A DNA stretch of 64,000 bases from an uncultured Bacteroidota bacterium (GTDB lineage Bacteria; Bacteroidota; Bacteroidia; Flavobacteriales; Flavobacteriaceae). Below are positions 31,472 to 41,926 of the stretch, in pieces (position 1 is the first letter of the stretch; every line of letters starts with the position of its first letter). Both the position numbers and the translations under genes were made by a program. The stretch covers positions 1 to 64,000 of the forward strand of contig CABZKA010000005.1 in assembly GCA_902526165.1 (NCBI GenBank), given 5' to 3'. A model generated the notes under the pieces. It searched no databases, was not told the DNA's origin, and saw only the letters and a program-made list of their open reading frames with translations.

Positions 31472-31948
31472 GTGAAAAGAGCCATTTTTCCGGGGACTTT
31501 CGACCCATTTACGTTAGGACACTTTGATATTTTAAAGAGAAGTAAAATATTATTCGATGAAATTATTGTTGGCATCGGTAAAAATAGTGAGAAGAAGACC
31601 ATGTTTACTTTGGAGGAGAGAATGGAATTTATCAAAGGAGTTGTTAAAGATGATAAGAAAATTAAAGTATTGAGCTATGATGGATTAACAATTGATTTTT
31701 GTGAGAAAGTAGATGCAAAATTTATAGTGAGAGGAGTAAGAAATACCGGTGATTTTGAATTCGAAAAGGCAATTGCTAGAACAAATAGGTTTCTTTCAAA
31801 AATTGAAACAATTTTTATACTAACATCAGCAAAAACATCTTTCATTAGCAGCAGTATTGTTAGAGATTTGATTAATAATAATGGAGAGTTCAGTAAATTG
31901 GTTCCCCAATCTGTTTCTAATTTTGTTTTAAAAAATCTGTTAAAATAA
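31472..31948 (+). CDS. coaD: Phosphopantetheine adenylyltransferase
   Basis: 158 aa, GTG start; AIFPGTFDPFTLGHFDILKRS, FIVRGVRNTGDFEFE, TSFISSSIVRDL. Confidence 0.96.
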   Translation: MKRAIFPGTFDPFTLGHFDILKRSKILFDEIIVGIGKNSEKKTMFTLEERMEFIKGVVKDDKKIKVLSYDGLTIDFCEKVDAKFIVRGVRNTGDFEFEKAIARTNRFLSKIETIFILTSAKTSFISSSIVRDLINNNGEFSKLVPQSVSNFVLKNLLK

Positions 31949-32513
31949 TAGAAATATTACCATAGGTTTTTTTCTTTATTTTCTTTGCATCATCAAACGT
32001 TTTCCATTTTACAGACTTTATTCCTTCGCTGAGCTGGGGTTTTAATTTACCCTTAAAATTTGATGACATTAAAAACCATGATGTTTCCTTCAAAAAATAA
32101 TTTTTATTGTTTCTAACAATATGAAAGGTATTTGAAAAAAATTTATCAATTTTAAGCTTATCTATTCCTGTTTCTTCAATAACTTCTCGAACTGCAGTTT
32201 CTTTAATTGATTCACCCTTTTCTGCTTTGCCTTTAGGCAAATCCCATTTCCCTCGTCTATATATGAATAAGATTTGATTTTTATCGTTCTTTACAATTCC
32301 ACCTGATGCAAAAATTACTTTTATCTTGGATTTAAAGACTTTTAATAATTCAGATTTTTTAGGGTGATATAAAAAAATTTTTTTATGTTTTCTTACTTTT
32401 TTTAAAATTTCATTGAGTGTTATACTTGATAGTAAAAACGAATTTTCCAAAGTCAATGATTTATTTTTTGAGCTTAAAATAATTGAAAGATTATTAATAA
32501 AAACTTTATACAT
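31917..32513 (-). CDS. NUDIX hydrolase
   Basis: 198 aa; Nudix box GKAEKGESIKETAVREVIEETGI. Confidence 0.93.
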   Translation of the reverse strand: MYKVFINNLSIILSSKNKSLTLENSFLLSSITLNEILKKVRKHKKIFLYHPKKSELLKVFKSKIKVIFASGGIVKNDKNQILFIYRRGKWDLPKGKAEKGESIKETAVREVIEETGIDKLKIDKFFSNTFHIVRNNKNYFLKETSWFLMSSNFKGKLKPQLSEGIKSVKWKTFDDAKKIKKKTYGNISIILTDFLKQN

Positions 32514-32520
32514 TTGTTAA

Positions 32521-33159
32521 GTGATTTTAGATGAAGACATTGCCAAAAAAACTTCTGAACTTCTACTACAAATTAATGCAATAAAATTTAATCACAAAAA
32601 CCCTTTTACATGGGCTTCAGGTTGGAAATCTCCAATTTACTGTGATAATAGAATAATATTGTCATACCCTGAGATTCGCAAATACATTTCTAAAGAGCTT
32701 TCGGCTATAGTTTCAATTAAATACCCCGAAACTGAATTGATTGCTGGAGTTGCTACAGGTGCAATAGGAATTGGTATTTTGGTTGCTGAGGAGCTTAATA
32801 AACCTTTTGTATATGTTCGAGCAAACCCAAAGGTTCATGGTAGAAAAAATAGTATAGAAGGACATTTTGAAGAAGGTGCTAAAGTTGTTGTAATTGAAGA
32901 TTTAATTAGTACAGGGGGGAGTAGTTTAAAAGCTTGCAACTCATTAAAAAATGAGGAACTTAAACTTTTGGGAATGGTAAGTATTTTTAATTATGATTTT
33001 GATTTATCAAAAAAAAATTTTTTAGAACATAATATTGATCATTTTTCGCTTTCATCTCTCACTCACTTACTAAATTATGCTGAAAACAAAAAGTTCTTTA
33101 ATTCTGATGAAATGAAGCATATCCTTAAATGGAGAGATGATCCCGCAAATTGGATATAA
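32521..33159 (+). CDS. pyrE: Orotate phosphoribosyltransferase
   Basis: 212 aa, GTG start; FTWASGWKSPIYCDNR, VVVIEDLISTGGSSL. Confidence 0.95.
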   Translation: MILDEDIAKKTSELLLQINAIKFNHKNPFTWASGWKSPIYCDNRIILSYPEIRKYISKELSAIVSIKYPETELIAGVATGAIGIGILVAEELNKPFVYVRANPKVHGRKNSIEGHFEEGAKVVVIEDLISTGGSSLKACNSLKNEELKLLGMVSIFNYDFDLSKKNFLEHNIDHFSLSSLTHLLNYAENKKFFNSDEMKHILKWRDDPANWI

Positions 33160-33162
33160 TAG

Positions 33163-33564
33163 ATGAAAATTATAAGAGAAGTAGAAGGTTTAGAAAATAA
33201 CATTAATTCTTTAATAAACTTCTTCAATGAAATAAAAAATTTTGAAAAAATTTTTGCGGAGGATGTTGCTAGTTTTGAGGTTTTAAATGAAAATACATTC
33301 AGAATAAAGATTGGAAGTTTTCCTAATATATCCTTAATTCATAAAAGAACAACACGTGATTCATTTTCATTAAAATCTAGGTCGGATAATTTTGATTTTG
33401 AAATACTCATTAATTTATCAGAAATTAACATAACTACTACAAAATGTCAAATAATTTTTTGTGGCAATTTTTCTACTATGATTGAAATGATGGCAAAAAA
33501 ACCACTTGAAAATTTTCTTAACAACATTACAAGGAAGATAGAAGGTTTAGAGTTGAGTAATTAA
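33163..33564 (+). CDS. SRPBCC-like small protein
   Basis: 133 aa; length, position after pyrE and overall pattern resemble the flavobacterial SRPBCC-family gene; no sharp motif. Confidence 0.5.
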   Translation: MKIIREVEGLENNINSLINFFNEIKNFEKIFAEDVASFEVLNENTFRIKIGSFPNISLIHKRTTRDSFSLKSRSDNFDFEILINLSEINITTTKCQIIFCGNFSTMIEMMAKKPLENFLNNITRKIEGLELSN

Positions 33565-34275
33565 TTTGATTTGACCATTATCAAAATATTTAATTTGTTT
33601 ATCTATCTGGACTTTTAATCTATAATCATCACTAATTCCAAGAACCAGACCTTCAACAACTTTATTACCAATCTGAAATTTTTGTGTTTTTCTTAAGCCA
33701 TATAAATTAAAAGTAAATTTTTTAACTAATTCATCTTTGGAAAGGTTTTTTATTTGGAGCTCTAGTAAAGAAAACTTTTTAATAAATTCTTTGAATAATT
33801 TATTTAGGTCAAAACTCTCATTTTTTAATATTTTCATCGACGTTGCACCTGTGATTAAATCAAAATCTATTTGATTTACATTTAAACCAATACCAATTAC
33901 TGAGTCAACAATTTTATTTCTAAAAAAACTATTTTCAATTAAAATACCTGCAATTTTTTTATTTCCTGACATAATGTCGTTAGGCCATTTAATTTTTAAT
34001 TTGGGAATGTCATAATGTTTTAAAATATCTAAAACAGCCAATGATGTAAATAAATTTGTTTTAAATAATATTTCATCAGATGTTTTTTCAATTTTATTGT
34101 AGAATGAAATACAGATGTTTTTGTAGGGTTGACTAGACCAAATTTTTTCTCTCTGCCCTTTACCGTTGGTCTGATTAAAAGAATAAACTACTAATGAATT
34201 TTGGCTAAACAAAGATTTGTTTAATTTTATGTATTCATTTGTTGAATCGATGGCATTAAGTTTGATTAATTTCAT
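33547..34275 (-). CDS. birA: Biotin--[acetyl-CoA-carboxylase] ligase
   Basis: 242 aa; NQTNGKGQREKIWSSQPYKNICISF, KIKWPNDIMSGNKKIAGILIE, VIGIGLNVNQ. Confidence 0.94.
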   Translation of the reverse strand: MKLIKLNAIDSTNEYIKLNKSLFSQNSLVVYSFNQTNGKGQREKIWSSQPYKNICISFYNKIEKTSDEILFKTNLFTSLAVLDILKHYDIPKLKIKWPNDIMSGNKKIAGILIENSFFRNKIVDSVIGIGLNVNQIDFDLITGATSMKILKNESFDLNKLFKEFIKKFSLLELQIKNLSKDELVKKFTFNLYGLRKTQKFQIGNKVVEGLVLGISDDYRLKVQIDKQIKYFDNGQIKLITQL

Positions 34276-34289
34276 CCTGCAATATTTAA

Positions 34290-34640
34290 ATGCAAATTAA
34301 AAATAAAACAGTTAAAAATATTATCAGAGGAATCGAAAATGTTAAAGGCGAGAATATTAATATTATAGATTTTACAAAACTTGAGAATGTTGATTTTCAG
34401 TATTTCGTAATATGTGATTGTCAATCAAACATTCAGGTAAATGCAATATCAAATTCAGTTAAAAAAACAGTGAGTAAAGAATTAAAAGAAAAACCATTGA
34501 ATATTGAAGGTCTTGAAAATAAAAATTGGGTATTGATGGACTATATTGATGTTATTGTTCATATTTTTAAGAAAGAATTTAGAGAAACCTATCAATTAGA
34601 AAAACTTTGGGGTGATGCAGAGTTAATTAATATTAAGTAA
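34290..34640 (+). CDS. rsfS: Ribosome silencing factor
   Basis: 116 aa; NIIDFTKLENVDFQYFVICDCQSNIQVNAI...GLENKNWVLMDYIDVIVHIFKKEFRETYQLEKLWGDAE. Confidence 0.95.
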   Translation: MQIKNKTVKNIIRGIENVKGENINIIDFTKLENVDFQYFVICDCQSNIQVNAISNSVKKTVSKELKEKPLNIEGLENKNWVLMDYIDVIVHIFKKEFRETYQLEKLWGDAELINIK

Positions 34641-36569
34641 ATGGATAAGAAAAAAAATAAAATTAGCAATCAAAATAATTCAAACTATTGGATTTATGGA
34701 CTTATAGTTTCAATATTCATAATATTTTCATACTTCGGAAATTCGAATAATTTTAGCTCAGTGAAAAAAATTAACATTACTACCTTTGAAAAATATCTTA
34801 ACTCCGGAGATATATCCAACGTAATAATCATTAATAAAACTCTCGCTGAAATTACATTGTCTGAAGGTGCGCTTGTAAGCGATGTTCACAGACAAGTTTC
34901 AAAGTCAAATTTCCTTGGTCAAAAAAACAGCTTAGGTCCTCATTACACCTGTGAGGTTGGAGATCTTGAACTTTTCCAACGTAAACTTGAAAATGCTCAA
35001 AATAGCGGATTGGTTATTGGTTACGAATTTAGGACTGTTGAAAACAAATGGCTAGATGTCTTGTTAGGATTATTACCACTTATAATTTTGATAGGCTTAT
35101 GGATATATTTTATGAGAAGGATGGCAGGCGGTGGAGCCGGTGGAGCTGGTTCTCAAATTTTTAGTATAGGAAAATCCAAAGCAAAACTCTTTGATGAAAA
35201 AAGTGATGTTAAAGTTAGTTTTAAAGACGTAGCGGGTCTCGAAGGAGCGAAAGAAGAAGTTAAAGAAATAGTTGATTTTCTTAAAAACCCAACAAAATAT
35301 ACTAAACTCGGTGGAAAAATACCCAAGGGTGCACTTTTAGTAGGTTTACCTGGTACTGGAAAAACTCTTTTAGCTAAAGCTGTTGCTGGAGAAGCTAAAG
35401 TTCCATTCTTCTCACTTTCAGGTTCTGATTTTGTAGAGATGTTTGTTGGGGTTGGTGCTTCTCGAGTTAGAGATCTTTTTAAACAAGCTAAAGACAAATC
35501 ACCGGCAATAATTTTCATTGATGAAATAGATGCAATCGGACGTGCTAGAGGTAAAAATAATATAACTGGCTCTAATGACGAGCGAGAAAATACACTGAAT
35601 CAACTCTTAACTGAAATGGATGGATTTGGTACAAATACAAATGTAATTGTGATGGCAGCTACTAACAGGGCTGATGTCCTAGACAAGGCATTGATGAGAG
35701 CTGGAAGATTTGACAGACAAATTTATGTTGACCTCCCTGACGTTAGAGAAAGAAAAGAAATATTTGATGTTCATCTAAAACCTTTAAAAATGGCTCGTGA
35801 TTTAGATATCGATTTTTTAGCGAAACAAACCCCCGGTTTTTCTGGAGCCGATATTGCAAATGTTTGTAATGAGGCTGCACTAATAGCTGCCAGAAAGTCA
35901 AAAAAATCTGTTGGAAGACAAGATTTTCTGGATGCAGTTGATAGAATTGTGGGTGGATTAGAAAAGAAAAATAAAATTATATCCCCGAAAGAAAAAGAAA
36001 CAATTGCCTACCACGAAGCAGGTCATGCAACAGTGAGCTGGATGCTTGAACACGCTGCTCCACTTGTAAAAGTAACCATAGTTCCGAGAGGAAGATCATT
36101 GGGTGCTGCATGGTACCTTCCTGAAGAAAGACAAATTGTAAGAACTGAGCAAATTCTTGATGAAATGTGCGCAGCGCTTGGAGGTAGAGCCGCTGAAAAA
36201 ATTATATTCAATAAGATTTCAACAGGCGCACTAAGTGACCTCGAAAAAGTAACAAAACAAGCCAGATCAATGGTTACTGTATATGGATTAAATGATAAAA
36301 TCGGCAACCTTACATATTATGACTCAAGTGGTCAAAATGAATATGGATTTACAAAGCCTTACAGCGATACTACGGCACAGGTTATTGACAAAGAAATTTC
36401 TAATATTATTGAGTCTCAATTTAAAAGAGCTCTTGCCCTATTAAAAAAGCATAAAAAGAAACTAATTCATCTTGCCGATTACTTGCTGGAAAAAGAAGTG
36501 ATTTTTAAGGAAGATTTAATTAGGATATTTGGTGAAAGACCTTTTAAGGAAATTCCAGTTAAAAAATAA
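34641..36569 (+). CDS. ftsH: ATP-dependent zinc metalloprotease FtsH
   Basis: 642 aa; [48 protein letters not shown]. Confidence 0.98.
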   Translation: MDKKKNKISNQNNSNYWIYGLIVSIFIIFSYFGNSNNFSSVKKINITTFEKYLNSGDISNVIIINKTLAEITLSEGALVSDVHRQVSKSNFLGQKNSLGPHYTCEVGDLELFQRKLENAQNSGLVIGYEFRTVENKWLDVLLGLLPLIILIGLWIYFMRRMAGGGAGGAGSQIFSIGKSKAKLFDEKSDVKVSFKDVAGLEGAKEEVKEIVDFLKNPTKYTKLGGKIPKGALLVGLPGTGKTLLAKAVAGEAKVPFFSLSGSDFVEMFVGVGASRVRDLFKQAKDKSPAIIFIDEIDAIGRARGKNNITGSNDERENTLNQLLTEMDGFGTNTNVIVMAATNRADVLDKALMRAGRFDRQIYVDLPDVRERKEIFDVHLKPLKMARDLDIDFLAKQTPGFSGADIANVCNEAALIAARKSKKSVGRQDFLDAVDRIVGGLEKKNKIISPKEKETIAYHEAGHATVSWMLEHAAPLVKVTIVPRGRSLGAAWYLPEERQIVRTEQILDEMCAALGGRAAEKIIFNKISTGALSDLEKVTKQARSMVTVYGLNDKIGNLTYYDSSGQNEYGFTKPYSDTTAQVIDKEISNIIESQFKRALALLKKHKKKLIHLADYLLEKEVIFKEDLIRIFGERPFKEIPVKK

Positions 36570-36630
36570 ACTCATATCATTTTATTGATTTTTTGATTGT
36601 ATAAATTTATCTTTATAGTAAATCATTTTT

Positions 36631-37245
36631 TTGAAAAATTTCTTTTCATCTCTTTTCAATAAAAAACCATCAAAAAACGATGATAACAAAGAGGAGGAAT
36701 ATAAGTATCTCCCAAAAAAAGATGAAATTGTTGAAAATAAGTTTACAGTAAATTTTAGTAATAATGGGGGGAAATTCCTTTATGCCTCTAATCTAGATGA
36801 ATCAACCGAATTCTTCTCAAAGATAATTGAAGAGAATAGCTGGTCAAGCTCGAGCATATTGTGCTTTAATGAAAATATTATTAATCAGTATGTTTTAGAT
36901 TTCAAATATGAAACAAACAAAGCAAACCTAAATTCAGTAATATTCATTACTGATTGTGAATTTCTTGTTGCAAAGGACGGTAGTATTTTAGTTAGTGCAA
37001 ATCAAGTAGAATCACATAAAATCAAAGATTTACCTAATAATATAATTGTTCTTGCTAAAACTAGTCAACTGTCTCAAACTGTAAGTAAAGGTTTAGAGGG
37101 TATAAGGCATAAATATTCTAATAACTTACCCTCCAATATTACTTCAATCAAAAACTTCAAAAGAGGTGAGGATAATGATTTAAACTTTCTTACATACGGA
37201 AGCAGTGCAAAAAATTTATATCTAATTCTTTTAGAGAATTTATAA
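36631..37245 (+). CDS. LUD (LutC/YkgG-like) domain protein
   Basis: 204 aa, TTG start; SVIFITDCEFLVAKDGSILVSANQ..., conserved position between ftsH and cdsA in Flavobacteriia. Confidence 0.65.
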   Translation: MKNFFSSLFNKKPSKNDDNKEEEYKYLPKKDEIVENKFTVNFSNNGGKFLYASNLDESTEFFSKIIEENSWSSSSILCFNENIINQYVLDFKYETNKANLNSVIFITDCEFLVAKDGSILVSANQVESHKIKDLPNNIIVLAKTSQLSQTVSKGLEGIRHKYSNNLPSNITSIKNFKRGEDNDLNFLTYGSSAKNLYLILLENL

Positions 37246-38129
37246 TGAAAGACTTAAAATTAAGATCTATATCATCAATTTTTTATGTTCTTATTATGTT
37301 ATCTGCCTTAATTCATCCGGTTAGTTTCATGATTGTTATGTATATATCTGCAATAATAGTTTTAGTTGAATACGGAAGAGTGTTGAGAAAAGATCCTGAA
37401 CACTTAGATTTTCTAAAAAGATGGAACCAAGATTACATTCCATTTATGAGCACTGAATTTTTTCCAATATTCATGGTTACTTTGTGGGGATTACTGCCAC
37501 TAATTGGTCCGGCATTGAGTTTGCCTAATATCGAGGAAGCTTATGTGGTTTACTACATATTCATAATCCTTTATTTAATTTTTTATCCGTTTCTTTTATT
37601 ATTTCTTATTTCCAAAAGAAAATTTTACGGCCATTTTACCACTAAGGCTTGGCCGTTATTTGTGTTAATATTACCTCTTATTTTATTAATTTCCTCTCCT
37701 TCTCTTAATATTGATTTCAAAAAATTTCAGATGTATATGATTGCCTACTTAGTATTAATATGGGGAATAGATTCCTCAGGATATTTTATTGGGCTAAAAT
37801 TTGGGAAAAAGAAATTATATGAGTCTGTTTCACCAAAAAAAACAATTGAGGGTGTTTATGGATCAATTATTTATACACTTATTTTTGGATTTTATTTGGG
37901 TCAATTCTTTCAAATTGATAGTTTGTTAGCAATAGTCTCGTCTTTAATGATGTGTTTTTTTGGAATTATGGGAGATTTAATTCAATCAAAAATAAAAAGA
38001 CAATTAAAAGTAAAGGATTTTGGAAATTGGATTAAAGGTCACGGTGGTTTATTCGATCGATTAGATAGCATAATATTTTCATTTCCATTTTTTTTATTGA
38101 TCATAATAATTTTTGAAAATGTTTCATAA
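37245..38129 (+). CDS. cdsA: Phosphatidate cytidylyltransferase
   Basis: 294 aa; multi-TM; WGIDSSGYFIGLKFGKKKLYESVSPKKTIEGVYGS, KVKDFGNWIKGHGGLFDRLDSI. Confidence 0.95.
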   Translation: MKDLKLRSISSIFYVLIMLSALIHPVSFMIVMYISAIIVLVEYGRVLRKDPEHLDFLKRWNQDYIPFMSTEFFPIFMVTLWGLLPLIGPALSLPNIEEAYVVYYIFIILYLIFYPFLLLFLISKRKFYGHFTTKAWPLFVLILPLILLISSPSLNIDFKKFQMYMIAYLVLIWGIDSSGYFIGLKFGKKKLYESVSPKKTIEGVYGSIIYTLIFGFYLGQFFQIDSLLAIVSSLMMCFFGIMGDLIQSKIKRQLKVKDFGNWIKGHGGLFDRLDSIIFSFPFFLLIIIIFENVS

Positions 38130-38769
38130 AGAAGGTCATACAATAATTGTAATTTTATTAACTGCTGTAATTGCAGATATATTATTGTTAGAATATTTTT
38201 TAGATGATGGTTTTTTAAAAATATTTTTACAACTACTATCTCTATCCATTTTGATACTTATTTTACAGTTTTTTAGAAACCCAAAGAGAAAAACAAAATT
38301 GAATCAACATCATATAATCTCACCTGTTGATGGTAAAGTGGTAAATATTCAAAATGTATATGAAAAGGAATATTTCAAAGATGAAAGAATTATAATTTCT
38401 ATTTTTATGTCTCCACTTGATGTTCATGTTACTAGATATCCAATTGGTGGAGTGGTTAACTATAGTAAATATCACCCCGGTGAATACCTTGTTGCGTGGC
38501 ATCCAAAATCATCTGAAAAGAATGAAAGAACAACAATAGTTGTTGAAAATAAAATTTTTGGTGAAATTTTATATAGACAAATTGCCGGTGCACTTGCGAG
38601 AAGAATAGTCAACTATGCTGAAGTTGGTCAAAAGGTAGTTCAAGGGACAGATGCAGGGTTTATTAAGTTCGGGTCAAGGGTAGATATTTTTGTGCCAGTT
38701 GATAAGAAAATCAATGTAAAATTAAACCAACACTTAAAAGGCGGTGAGGATGTTATCGTGGAGTCTTAA
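38113..38769 (+). CDS. psd: Phosphatidylserine decarboxylase family protein
   Basis: 218 aa; ISPVDGKVVNI, SIFMSPLDVHVTRYPIGGVV, GFIKFGSRVDIFVP. Confidence 0.94.
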   Translation: MKMFHKEGHTIIVILLTAVIADILLLEYFLDDGFLKIFLQLLSLSILILILQFFRNPKRKTKLNQHHIISPVDGKVVNIQNVYEKEYFKDERIIISIFMSPLDVHVTRYPIGGVVNYSKYHPGEYLVAWHPKSSEKNERTTIVVENKIFGEILYRQIAGALARRIVNYAEVGQKVVQGTDAGFIKFGSRVDIFVPVDKKINVKLNQHLKGGEDVIVES

Positions 38770-41390
38770 TTATTTTGTTTTTTAATTCCCTCCTCCAAAA
38801 TTTTGATTTTCGATTTTACATCCTCTAGTTTTTTTCTTTCTTTTTGAATAACCTCATTTGGTGCATTTGAAACGAAATTTTTATTTGATAACTTTTTTTC
38901 CAGAATATTTTTAAAGCCTAGATTATAATTTAATTCTTCTTTTAATTTATCAAAATCTATTTCATTAAAAGTTTTATCCTTCTGATCTACGACATAACCA
39001 AACTTACCAACTAAAAAGGAAGTATCTGAATCTTTACCTTCTAGTTGTTTTTTTATTAAATCACAATTTGTCAGTTTCTTAACAATCCCAATCTGATTAT
39101 CTATTAAATCATTCTCAAAATAAATTTTTAAAACATCTTTGAAAGAGAGGGAATTTTCTTTTTTAAAGTGTCTTATTTTTGAAACAATTTCGAGTGAATA
39201 ATTAACATTTTCTAAAATCTCTGAATCGAATTTTGTTGTTTGTAGCCAATTTGATTTTCTAATGTTGAAATTTTTGTTTGTGACTATTTGGTCCGTAATC
39301 TCCGAACTAATAAAAGGCATAAATGGGTGTATTAAAGTCAATAATTTTTCAAGAAAAATAAGGGTTAAGTGTTTATGTTTTTTTGAAATTCCTTTTCCAA
39401 ATTCAGGTTTTATAATTTCTAAATAAATTGAGCAAAAGTCATCCCAAAAAAGTTTGTAGAGTGTCATTAAAGCCTCAGATATTTTAAAATTTTTAAATGA
39501 TTCATTAATTGAAATAACTTTCTTATTCAAATTTTCATTAAACCATTTGATGGCGAATTCATTGTTATATTTACTTTGATGACTGTCATCAATTTTTAAA
39601 CCATCAATTAGCCTGAAGGCATTCCAAATTTTATTTGAAAAATTTTTTCCTTGATTGCATAAAGTTTCGTCAAATAGTAAGTCATTTCCAGCAGGGGCAC
39701 AAAACAACAAACCAACTCGAACTCCATCAGCACCATATTTTTTTATAAGAATTTCTGGATCAGGTGAATTGCCTAATTGTTTTGACATTTTTCTACCTTT
39801 TTTATCTCTGACTAAGCCAGTGAAATAAACGTTCCTGAAAGGGATTTCTTGACGTAAATAATTTCCAGAAATAATCATTCTTGCTACCCAAAAAAATATA
39901 ATATCAGGTCCTGTTACGAGGTCAGAAGTTGGGTAATAATAATTTATTTCAGAGTTAGTGGGATTTCTTATGCCATCAAAAACACTAATTGGCCATAACC
40001 ACGAGGAAAACCATGTATCTAAAACATCTTCATCTTGGACGATTTCATCTGGAACTATGTTCTTTATATTATATTTTTCCTCAAAAAGCTTTATGGCTTC
40101 AGATTCAGACAAGCAAACAACATATTTTGATTTATCTTCTTTTAAATAGAATACTGGTACTCGGTGCCCCCAATATAACTGACGAGAAATATTCCAATCT
40201 CTGATATTTTCAAGCCAATTTTTATATGTTTTTACATATTTCTTAGGATAAAATTGAATATCTCCATTTAGGACCAGCTCTAAAGCTGGCTTGGATAATT
40301 TTTTCATCTTCACGAACCATTGAGTAGAAAGTTTAGGTTCAACCACACAACTAGTCCTTTCAGATAGAGCGATATTGTGAGTATAATTCTCTGACCTATC
40401 CAATAATCCTTTTTCATCAAGCTCACTGATTATTTTTTTTCTTACAGAAAATCTATCTAATGATTTATAATGCATTCCGTATTCATTTAGAGAAGCATCA
40501 TCATTAAAAATATCTATTATGTCCAAATTATTCCTTAAACCTATTTCAAAATCTTTCTCACTGTGAGCAGGAGTTACTTTTAGACAACCTGTTCCAAATT
40601 CTAAATCGACACTATTGTCACTCACAATTGGAACAACCCTATTAATTAATGGAACGATTAATTTTTTACCAATAAGTTTTCTGTATCTATTATCATTTGG
40701 ATTTACTGCAACAGCAGTGTCACCAAAAATTGTTTCAGGCCTAGTTGTAGCAACCAATAAAAAATCTTCTGAACTTTCAAGTTTGTATTTTAAGTAAAAA
40801 AGTTTAGCTGTTTTTTCTTTATAAATAACTTCTTCATTGGATAGGGTAGTTTTTGCCTTAGGATCCCAATTAACAATTTTTTTATCTCTATATAAATAAC
40901 CGTCATCATAAAGTTTAATAAACATATTCTGAACAGATTCATACATGTCCTGATCTAGGGTAAACTTTGTTTTTGACCAATCACAGGAACAACCTATTTT
41001 TTTGAGCTGGTTTAAAATGATTCCTCCATGTTTATTTGTCCAATCCCAAGCATGCTGTATAAACTCATCCCTACTTAAGTCGTGTTTTTTTATGCCCATT
41101 TCTTTCAGCTTATTAACTACTTTAGCCTCAGTCGCTATAGATGCATGATCTGTTCCAGGGACCCAGCATGCATTGTATCCACTTAATCGTGCTTTTCTAA
41201 TTAAAATATCTTGAATTGAGTTATTCAACATGTGACCCATATGCAAAATGCCAGTAACATTAGGTGGAGGTATGAGAATTGTATAGGGTGTCTCATCGTT
41301 TGGGTCAGATTTGAAAAAATCTTCTTTTTCCCATTTTACTAACCATTTATTTTCAATTAATAATGGATCGTAAATTTTTTCAATTCCCAT
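38766..41390 (-). CDS. valS: Valyl-tRNA synthetase
   Basis: 874 aa; PPPNVTGILHMGHMLNNSIQDILIR, GTDHASIATE, GRKMSKQLGNSPDP. Confidence 0.98.
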   Translation of the reverse strand: MGIEKIYDPLLIENKWLVKWEKEDFFKSDPNDETPYTILIPPPNVTGILHMGHMLNNSIQDILIRKARLSGYNACWVPGTDHASIATEAKVVNKLKEMGIKKHDLSRDEFIQHAWDWTNKHGGIILNQLKKIGCSCDWSKTKFTLDQDMYESVQNMFIKLYDDGYLYRDKKIVNWDPKAKTTLSNEEVIYKEKTAKLFYLKYKLESSEDFLLVATTRPETIFGDTAVAVNPNDNRYRKLIGKKLIVPLINRVVPIVSDNSVDLEFGTGCLKVTPAHSEKDFEIGLRNNLDIIDIFNDDASLNEYGMHYKSLDRFSVRKKIISELDEKGLLDRSENYTHNIALSERTSCVVEPKLSTQWFVKMKKLSKPALELVLNGDIQFYPKKYVKTYKNWLENIRDWNISRQLYWGHRVPVFYLKEDKSKYVVCLSESEAIKLFEEKYNIKNIVPDEIVQDEDVLDTWFSSWLWPISVFDGIRNPTNSEINYYYPTSDLVTGPDIIFFWVARMIISGNYLRQEIPFRNVYFTGLVRDKKGRKMSKQLGNSPDPEILIKKYGADGVRVGLLFCAPAGNDLLFDETLCNQGKNFSNKIWNAFRLIDGLKIDDSHQSKYNNEFAIKWFNENLNKKVISINESFKNFKISEALMTLYKLFWDDFCSIYLEIIKPEFGKGISKKHKHLTLIFLEKLLTLIHPFMPFISSEITDQIVTNKNFNIRKSNWLQTTKFDSEILENVNYSLEIVSKIRHFKKENSLSFKDVLKIYFENDLIDNQIGIVKKLTNCDLIKKQLEGKDSDTSFLVGKFGYVVDQKDKTFNEIDFDKLKEELNYNLGFKNILEKKLSNKNFVSNAPNEVIQKERKKLEDVKSKIKILEEGIKKQNN

Positions 41391-41486
41391 TTAAATATTT
41401 TTAGCAAAAGTAACTAACTACAGAGAATTATTAAAAGTATAGTTATTTTTTTGTAAAAGAGTTAAATTTGTATAAATTCAAATGAT

Positions 41487-41900
41487 ATGAAAATCACACT
41501 TAGATTAACAACATTAATTTTTTGCTTCTTTTCAGTTTTAAATTTAGCACAGAAAAAACAAGCTGACATTAAATTTGAAACCAATTCTATTGATTATGGA
41601 CAAATTGATTATGAATCTGATGGAACAAAAGTCTTCAAATTTAAAAATATTGGTGATGCGCCGCTGGTTTTTACAAGGATTTCATCGTCATGTGGATGTA
41701 CGATTCCAAAAAAACCAGAAAAACCAATAGAACCGGGTGCTGAAGGTCAAATTGAAGTTAATTACGATACTAAGAGGGTTGGAATTTTTCGAAAAGCTGT
41801 GACTGTAAATTCAAATGCAAAAACCCCTACCGTGATTTTAAGAATTATGGGTGAAGTTTTAGAAGAAAAGGAAGAGGAAGATGATGGACAAATGAATTAG
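41487..41900 (+). CDS. DUF1573 domain-containing secreted protein
   Basis: 137 aa; signal peptide; FKFKNIGDAPLVFTRISSSCGCTIPKKPEKPIEPGAEGQIEVNYDT. Confidence 0.9.
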   Translation: MKITLRLTTLIFCFFSVLNLAQKKQADIKFETNSIDYGQIDYESDGTKVFKFKNIGDAPLVFTRISSSCGCTIPKKPEKPIEPGAEGQIEVNYDTKRVGIFRKAVTVNSNAKTPTVILRIMGEVLEEKEEEDDGQMN

Positions 41901-41926
41901 TAAATCTCCAATTTTAATCATAATTT

